Source: Halicephalobus mephisto (Eukaryota > Nematoda > Chromadorea > Rhabditida > Panagrolaimidae). From it: a DNA stretch of 64,000 bases. This document shows, one piece after another, positions 57,150 to 64,000 of the stretch. A model generated the notes under the pieces. That model had not been told where the DNA came from. It searched no databases and saw only the letters and a list, made by a program, of their open reading frames with translations. Numbering within the stretch: the first letter of the stretch is position 1; each line of letters starts with the position of its first letter. The stretch is taken from NCBI GenBank assembly GCA_009193035.1, contig SWDT01000132.1, positions 78,862-142,861 on the forward strand. Reading direction: 5' to 3'. A program made the position numbers and the translations under genes.

Positions 57150-59230
57150 TTTACCAGTCAATCAATAGGGAATATTCAAATGAACAAAATAAAGGTTCCA
57201 ACCACAAATGAAAAGCGATGTTTGGCCAACCGAAATCGTCCGACCTTTGTATATTTGGTACCGCAGAGATACACGAAAAATCGCGGATGAAGTATTGTGT
57301 TTCTGTCCTCTGACGGACGAAAGTGACCTCTCGGACAATAGAAATCAATTCGCCATCGAACAAAGGTCCTTTGAAACCTTGTAAAATTATAATAATTAGA
57401 AATCGACGTTCTTGCGAAATTGTCCCGAGAGGAATTTTTCAAACTTGATAGAAACTACTGTACTCTAAGAAGTAGTTTTAGGTTTTATATACATTTCGTC
57501 ATCACATTGTTACAAAAATTAAAAATAAATATTTCTTTGAAATTACCTCAAGAAGGAATTTTTCAAACTTGTTAGAAACTATAGTACTCTAGGAAGTAAT
57601 TTTAATTTTAATAGATATTTCGTAATTAATCACATTGTTACAAAAAATTAAAAATAAATATTTCTTTGAAATTACCTCAAGAAGGATTTTTCAAACGTGG
57701 CAGAAACTACAGTACTCTAAGAAGTAGTTTTAATCTTAATAGATATTTCGTAATTAATCACATTGTTACAAAAATTAAAAATAATTTTTTAAAATTGTCT
57801 CGAAAGGAATTTTTCAGTTTTCAATCAGGATTGAAAATTGTAAAAGTTAGTTTTTGATTCTCTGAGCTTCCAGTTGTAATGATACAATTATAAAAATTAA
57901 AAATAATCTTCTTTAGGAATTTTAGAAACTTTCAGAATTTTCGAATTTGGATAGTTCTAAAAATTTCCATCAAATTTTCGAAAATTTTCTGGAATTTCAA
58001 TATTATTAAAAATGAACTTTATTCCGGAATTGTCTCGACGGGAATTTTTAATTTTCAGAAGTCAGGTCTACAGTTTGGATTTTGTATGATTGTTTTTTTG
58101 TAATTTTATACAATTTCGTAGTTGATTTTTTTAGGATTATATTTTTTCGTTTTCCGGTAGTACAGTAATACAGTAGTACTATATATGGTCGGGAATCACA
58201 AAATCCGAGTTTGATTCCCGATCGAAGAACTAAGTTGTCGACTGATTGGAAACCTTATATGAAGTGGTCCAGTACAGTAGACCCCAAGGAACAGAATTGT
58301 GTAATTTTTGGATTTAACTAGTTCGATTCGAGTCTGAATTTCTCGATTTCCGAATTGAATTATTTCGAAATTCAAAAACTCGGAAATCGACAATTCTGTT
58401 AAGAACACGTGCAGCAGAAGAAACAGGAATTATCACAGACCAACTGATATGTAGAAAAGTAATCAAAAAGTAGCATTAACAAATTTCTTAAGTGTGTGCA
58501 CCCAAAAAAGCGTAACTTTTAGTTCAGTAACAAATATTAATCGTCACTATTATTTTTAATTTCCGTCACAAATTTCAAATGTTCATGAAAATGTGACGAT
58601 TGTTATAAATTTGTTACATTTCGGAATTGTTACTGAATCTAAAGTTACCATTTTTTGTGCATTGGAGCTGTTTTTGGATAGTAACTAGAAAGCCCTGATT
58701 TCAGTTGGAAATAGACACTATCCAAGATCTCTACACAAAAAAGCGTAACTTTCGGTTCAGTAACTAATATTAATCGTCACTATTTCGTTTTAATTTTCGT
58801 CACAAATTTCAAATGTTCATAAAAATATGACAATTGTGTTACATTTCGGAATTGTTACGGAGCTAAAAGTTACAATTTTTTGTGTATGTGAACAGTGAAG
58901 AACGAGTTATAAATCGCAGCGAAACATTGGACATAGGTTAATTGTAATTTATTCATATATTGTAATGTGCTTTGAAGAACGGTTCGATGGAGCAATATAT
59001 TCTTTCTCGATGGATTTGAGGACTTCCAGATTAGGATCATACGAGGTACATAATCTTCTATCTACTCTCTAAGATAAATAGTTACTTATAAAGTCATGTA
59101 TAAATATTGAAAATATCATATTAAAATACGTTTCTGAAAATAAATTTAATTTTAACTAAAAATCAAATTTTATTTATCTATGGTAGGAGTATCACAAGAA
59201 AGTCAAATTTCACACTCGGCAGTGATCGAG
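57150..59230. repeat. Spacer with minisatellite, hairpins and MITE-like copies
   Basis: At 57390-57830 four copies of a unit of about 125 bases carry AGAAACTACTGTACTCTAAG and ATCACATTGTTACAAAAATT. At 58179-58215 GGTCGGGAATCA and TGATTCCCGATC form a strong hairpin. At about 58289-58403 ACAGAATTGT and ACAATTCTGT bracket a segment of about 115 bases. The composite MITE-like pair is at 58497-58886. An island at 57170-57440 is open in several frames on both strands; no gene is called. Confidence 0.6.
58497..58886. mobile_element. Composite of two palindromic MITE-like elements, inverted orientation
   Basis: Palindromes at 58497-58661 and 58732-58886 flank the same 70-base spacer, here in reverse complement compared with the copies at 52.5 and 55.6 kb. 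Confidence 0.7.
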
Positions 59231-60680
59231 TTATTTTCCATAAACGTAGTAGTAGGGGTAGGTGTAGTAAGGGTAGTAGAGAAGGTAAGCCTGGCCGTTG
59301 GTTCCGGCAGTTCCTTGAGTCGTGGAAGGATCGTAAGCAACCTGATTCGTCGTTGGATTCTGATTCGAATTAGGATTCTGATACATATTAGGATTCTGAT
59401 TCTGATTTTGATACATGTTAGGATTCTGATTCAAATTAGGATTCTGATTCTGATTCGTGAACTGGGTCTGTTGAGGATAAGTGTTGGTATTTGTGGCGTA
59501 GCCGTACTGTTGATTAGGGTCGTAGTGTTGGCCTTGAGTATTACTGTAGGTGTACTGTGACGTTGGGTACACTTGTTGTTGTTGTTGTTGTTGATTTGTT
59601 GAAGTCTGAGTTTGTCCATTAGTTACCGTGGTTGGATAATAGTAATACACAGGATAATAAAGCTAAACAAAAAACCCCAAGCATAACTCAAGAAAAAAGC
59701 TCATGATCAAAGCTGTCTATTTCGAAATTCGAATTGATGTCGAACTTTAAAAATCAATTTCGAAATTGATCTCGAACATCGGATTTAATTTCGAATTGGT
59801 GTCGAATTTCCGAAATAAGTTTGAATCCAGAAATTTTTGGAATAATTTCGAACTTTCGAAATTTATGTTGAATTTCGAAATGAATTCGATCAGTTGAAAT
59901 TAAAGTCGAACTTTCAAACCAATATCGAACATCCAAAATAATTCGAATTTAATTTCAAATTGATGTCCAATTTTCGAAATTGATGTTGAACTAATTTAAA
60001 TTTAATATCAAATTGATATTGAACTTTCAAATAGATATGAACCTTTCGAAACTGATGTCGAACTTTCAAACCAAAATCGGATTTCCAAAATAATTCGAAT
60101 TTAATGTCAAATTGATGTTTAACTTTCGAAATTGATGTTGAAATAATTTAAATTTAATTTCAAATTGATGTTTAACTTTCGAAATCGATGTCTAACTTTA
60201 AAAATCAATACTAAACTTTCGAAATAATTCGAATTTAATTTCAAATTGATATTGAACTTTCGAAATTGATGTTGAACTAATTCGAATTTAATATCAAATT
60301 GATATTGAACTTTCAAATAGATATGAACCTTTCGAAACTGATGTCGAACTTTCAAACCAATATCGGATTTCCAAAATAATTCGAATTTAATTTCAAATTG
60401 ATGTCTAACTTTCGAAATAATTCGAATTTAATTTCAAATTGATGTTTAACTTTAAAAATCAATATTAAACTTCCAAACTAATGTCTAACTTCTGAAGCAA
60501 TTTCGAACTGATTTCGAATTAATTCGAATTCAAAAATTCAAATTTAACTTAATTATTAAATTCGAAATTTAGAATCTTCGAAAATTTCGAAAAATCAACA
60601 GCTTTGTGATTTAAACTTACATATTGAGCTTCAACAACCACAATAAGAAAAATTAAAGAAATAAAATTGACAAACTTCAT
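59231..60680 (-). CDS. Secreted Asn/Gln/Tyr-rich repeat protein, unknown family
   Basis: Two minus-strand exons, 60680-60621 and 59662-59231, join in phase 0 (GTAAGT donor, TTGTTTAG acceptor) and give 163 residues. Exon 1 is a signal peptide (MKFVNFISLIFLIVVVEAQ). The mature part is low-complexity: a QQQQQQQ run, then repeats of NQNQNPNMYQNP type, framed by tyrosine-rich ends (YYPVYYYYP near the start, LLYYPYYTYPYYYVYGK at the end). No cysteine occurs in the mature part. Composition is prion-like and also reminiscent of structural or adhesive secretions; function is unknown. The 958-base intron is filled with a minisatellite. Confidence 0.75.
59663..60620. repeat. Minisatellite in the intron of the Asn/Gln/Tyr-rich gene
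   Basis: Diverged units containing TTTCAAATTGATGT, GAACTTTCGAAATTGATGT and AATAATTCGAATTTAATTT fill 59710-60540. The recurring TTCGAA and AATTCGAATT make it palindrome-rich, like the satellite at 38.0-38.5 kb. Confidence 0.75.
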
Positions 60681-61220
60681 CGTTGATTTAAAAAAAAATA
60701 ATTTTTAGGAGTTTTTATATGAATTCAAACAGGTAAAGAAAGTTGCAAATATTTGCACATTTTCTGGAATAATTTTGTGGATTTAACTTCAGACAAACTT
60801 TTATTTTCAATTATTTTCACGTTTTGTGTCAATTTTCCGACCTTGGGAGATTAAAAGTAAGAATTTTATTTACTTTCTTGAATTCGAAAAAAAGCGAAAA
60901 AAAAAATAAAACTCAATTCGGTAAATATCAGAAAAAAATTCTTTCATAAAAACCACTGTTCTATAAGAATTTATTTTTTTTCATGTTTGTTTAATTCTTG
61001 AACAATATTTACAAAAAATAAACAACTTTATATATATATATAATTGCACTTTTGTATATCAAAAAATCGATAATGAAAGGCATATTCTCGAACCCAGAAC
61101 TTCCGATATATATAATTCACTGCTAAACGCGGAGAAAACACTAAACTTAAATGACTATGAAGTGTAGTACAGTTTAGGATTTTAGATAAATTATAAGGTT
61201 GTTTCAGAGCGACAGAGAGA
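60681..61220. other. Spacer upstream of the Asn/Gln/Tyr-rich gene
   Basis: No gene or strong repeat is seen. It contains a short TATATATA tract near 61030 and should hold the promoter of the minus-strand gene ending at 59231. Confidence 0.4.
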
Positions 61221-61617
61221 TACTGTAGATTGTGAAGACTTTCTTAATGAGGTCTACAGTGTAAGTTATCAGAGAATTCTGTGTACAGTATACTTCAGAA
61301 GTTGTTGTAGAAGATATCGATTTTTTAAAACAAGAAATTCGTGTTTTCTGACACGGCTTCTGAAGCAGAAGGTATCCAGAATTCTCCAATAACTCATACT
61401 GTAAATCTTCTTCGAAATACCTTAGGTTACCACATCACTGTACTGTATGGTTCAGAATTTACAACAGAAAAGTCGATTTTTTTCGAAACATGGAATTCTA
61501 CAATTTCCACGACGAAAAATTTCGAATCTTCTGCCATAACTCTTGAATCATACAATATACTGACTTTTCTAATAACCTGTGGTCCTCATTCAGAAGAATC
61601 CCCCAATCTACAGTATC
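61221..61617. mobile_element. MITE-like element, copy 2
   Basis: Near-identical to 33622-34012. The outer ends pair as GATACTGTAGATTG and CAATCTACAGTATC, longer than in copy 1, so this copy better preserves the terminal inverted repeat. Both strands contain short frames but none resembles a transposase. Confidence 0.72.
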
Positions 61618-61718
61618 TCCTTATCACTCTCTCATAACTCATCTCCTACTCAATACTTCCAAAATCCTAAATCGTACTGTAGTCTCGAATAATGGTCATA
61701 CACCGAATTTTAGGAAAA

Positions 61719-62886
61719 TCACAGGATTTCATTGGGACCTTTGTTGACAAGAACAGCATACTTTGTAGGATAAATGACGAATAATGATAGCTGCACAGCA
61801 GATATAACAACAGCAACTCCGTTTGGAACCTGAAAGAATTTTAAAAATTAAAAAATTAAAACTTTTGGAAAAATGACTTTGAAAAATTCAAATATTTACT
61901 TACCTTCATGTAGAAATCGTCGACTAAAATGCCGTAGGCAAGCCATTGGACAGACACTCCCATGTTCATCACACATAACGAAAATGGCAGACTTTCCGTG
62001 CTTTTCGTCCGGATTACGGTACCGACGTCCACCAATGGAGATCCGATCGTGGCGATATTCAGAAACATGCAGATGATCCCTAGAAGATTTTCTTTTTCCT
62101 CCATCGAAAAAGAACTTCTCATGTACCATACTGTAGTTACAGCAACAAGGAATTCTAGGAATATTAACCGATTCAACCTTCTCTGAAAAGGAATAAAGTT
62201 GATATGTGAAAACTTCCAGAAAATTAAATTTTTATATGAAAAAATTAAAATTTATATATAAAAACCTTTTAAAATAGTTTCTATAAAAAACTCTGAGAGA
62301 AAATTGAAATTGATATATGAAAACTTCCAGAAAATTAAGTTTCTATGTGAAAAAATTTAGAATTTATATATAAAAAACCTTTCAAAATAGTTTCTGTAAA
62401 AAACTCTGAGAGAAAATTAAAATTGATATATGAAAAGTTCCAGAAAATTAAGCTTTTATATGAAAAAACTAAAATTTATATATAAAAACCTTTTAAAATA
62501 GTTTCTGTAAAAAATTCTGAGAGAAAATTGAAATTGATATGTGAAAATTTTCAGAAAATTAAGCTTTTATATGAAAATTTAGAATTTATATATAAAAACT
62601 GAAAAAAACTTACTTTAATTCTGGTTTGCATATAATAATACCCAAGATATATTGTTTGGAAGACGAATCCGATGCTGTTGACGAATATGACCGTGTTGTC
62701 ATCTCTGATAATACCGTAACCAAACCAACAGATGCAGCTGATCGAAGTCAGGAGGAACGGAGCCACGCTGGTGCCTTCTGTCGAGCCTCGTTGTCGGATT
62801 CTTCGACAAATAGGAATTCCACAACAAAATAATCCGATGGTCGAAACTGTCGCTGTTATAGATAACACATTAACAATTAAATCCAT
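61719..62886 (-). CDS. SWEET sugar transporter (MtN3/saliva family)
   Basis: Three minus-strand exons, 62886-62614, 62182-61904 and 61829-61719, join in phase 0 and give 220 residues, the normal length for an animal SWEET. SWEETs are seven-helix uniporters that move sugars down their gradient across plasma or internal membranes. The first three-helix MtN3 repeat lies in exon 1, with GTSVAPFLLTSISCICWFGY; the second lies in exons 2-3, with SPLVDVGTVIRTKSTESLPF and MNMGVSVQWLAYGILVDD. The pairs of proline and the conserved Trp/Asn residues at the pore can be seen. The final helix ends at FVIYP. Nematodes have several swt genes; this one cannot be matched to a numbered gene. The ATG at 62886 has no acceptor directly before it. 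Confidence 0.93.
62183..62613. repeat. Minisatellite in the first SWEET intron
   Basis: Four copies of a unit of about 118 bases with ATATATGAAAACTTCCAGAA and AAAACTCTGAGAGAAAATT fill the intron. No coding is seen. Confidence 0.8.
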
Positions 62887-64000
62887 AGAAATTTATTACA
62901 TAAAAAAATAAAAAAGATTACGAAATGGAACCTGATGTGTTGGAATTTTTCGAACAAGAACAAATTTTTCTTTTCGAGAACCCAGAATGACCATAGATGA
63001 CAAATGTAGAACAGAGATCCAGTTTATGTCCGAATAAATCGGGGAAACCCGGATGAACGCTTTTCGATCGACAACTGTTGATTCTTCTGAGTTCAGAATT
63101 TGGTTTTACAAACTTGTGGTCAAATTTAACGTTTGTATTTTTCGTTCTAAGACACAATTCGCGGGTTTTTTGAATTTTCAAAGAAAAAATTTTTATAAAA
63201 AAAGTAAAAATCAAACTTTATTTTAAAAAATAATTTATAATTTTTTATAAAAAAAATAAACATTTATATTTTTCGCTCTAAGATGCAATTCGCGGATTTT
63301 TCGAATTTTCAAAAAAAATTTTTATAAAAAAAGTAAAAATCAAACTTTATTTTAAAAAATAATTTATAATTTTTTATTAAAAAAATAAACATTTATATTT
63401 TTCGCTCTAAGATGCAATTCGCGGATTTTTCGAATTTTCAAAGAAAATTAAAATTTTTCAATTATTTAAATAAAATAATTTTTTTAATAATTTCAATTAT
63501 TTAAATAAAATAAAAAATTTTAATTATTATATTTAACGCAAAATTGGATAGTTTCGATTTTAAATAAAATAAAAAATTTTAATTATTTAAATAAATTTAA
63601 AAAAAATAAATAATTCGTGAGTTAAATTCTAACGTGAAAAATCCAAAACGAATCAGATTCTGATTATTAGATTTCATAAAAACGACAAAATTTTGAAGAA
63701 GAAATATTTCAAAAATCGTATACAATAATGCGACAAGTTCAGATTTCGAATCTTGATTATTAATTTTCGATTTAAAATGCATTTTTAAAAATTTCTTAAA
63801 TCATGGTTTAACATAAAAACTTTGAATTTTAATCAACTTTGGTAAAATAATAAAATTTCGATTTTTTATTTTTTCACAATTGTTGTCTGTTATGTCTTTT
63901 ATCAAAACTAGAGACAGTGTAATACATAACAATATTATGAAGCAATAGTGTAACACACTCAGGGGACTTCGTCTGACGTAAAGTATTCCTTTTTGTGTTT
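62887..64000. other. Region upstream of the SWEET gene
   Basis: Positions 62920-63090 are less A+T-rich, with a minus-strand open frame rich in Cys and Ser but no good joining partner. At 63130-63450 three copies of a unit of about 118 bases contain TTCGCTCTAAGATGCAATTC and CGCGGATTTTTCGAATTTTC. The last 500 bases are A+T-rich with nothing recognisable. Confidence 0.45.

Noticed and set aside
59180..59560. 126-codon plus-strand frame rich in Ile, Arg and Leu
   Set aside because: It is antisense to the Asn/Gln/Tyr-rich exon, whose minus-strand reading has a signal peptide and proper splice sites.
62932..63074. Cys/Ser-rich minus-strand exon-like segment upstream of the SWEET gene
   Set aside because: Acceptor and donor exist, but no acceptor lies between it and the SWEET ATG and no other partner was found.
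1..64000. CRISPR arrays, bacterial operons, prophage or plasmid origins
   Set aside because: The tandem arrays lack unique equal-length spacers, and all solid genes are spliced eukaryotic genes.

Overview
The window is nuclear DNA of a nematode. Genes are split by short introns with GTAAGT-type donors and TTTTCAG-type acceptors. Several start codons lie within a few bases of a TTTTTTAG or TTTTCAG acceptor, as expected for spliced-leader addition. Introns are strongly A+T-rich and full of minisatellites. The gene set is typical of worms: a MIG-10-type adaptor, an astacin with C-terminal ShKT domains, a DAF-12/NHR-8-type receptor, a CYP2-like P450 and a short SWEET transporter. I cannot name the species. 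All exon boundaries were assembled by hand from splice signals and reading-phase agreement.

Left part (1-28 kb), dense in genes. A PP2A catalytic subunit gene (let-92 type, 559-2100, +) is followed by a MOB kinase-activator gene (2611-3352, +). A cytochrome P450 (4004-5565, -) comes next, then an internally deleted RTE-type LINE remnant (about 5935-6800, -). The UFM1 E3 ligase gene ufl-1 (7880-11146, +) ends 60 bases from the stop codon of a nuclear receptor gene on the other strand (11207-15716, -). A 36-bp minisatellite made of two hairpins separates this from an astacin metalloprotease gene (16642-about 20224, -). A repeat-rich gap of about 4 kb leads to a glucosylceramidase gene (24314-26982, +).

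Middle part (28-57 kb). The MIG-10/RIAM/lamellipodin gene (core exons 28082-34418, -) lies tail-to-tail with the glucosylceramidase. Two phase-compatible exons at 39816-39945 and 53204-53286 suggest a long isoform that extends the gene to about 25 kb. Most of 34.4-56.4 kb is tandem-repeat DNA with small exon-like islands that I cannot assign, two arrays of degenerate tRNA-like repeats (44.2-44.5 and 49.0-49.4 kb) and most copies of a palindromic MITE-like family (52.2-58.9 kb).

Right part (56.4-64 kb). Three minus-strand genes remain: a tiny secreted lysine/arginine-rich protein (56481-57149), a secreted Asn/Gln/Tyr-rich repeat protein (59231-60680) and a SWEET sugar transporter (61719-62886). 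The two secreted proteins match no family I know. No operon, plasmid, phage or CRISPR feature is present. The genes look like unrelated housekeeping, detoxification, signalling and secretion functions, not one pathway.
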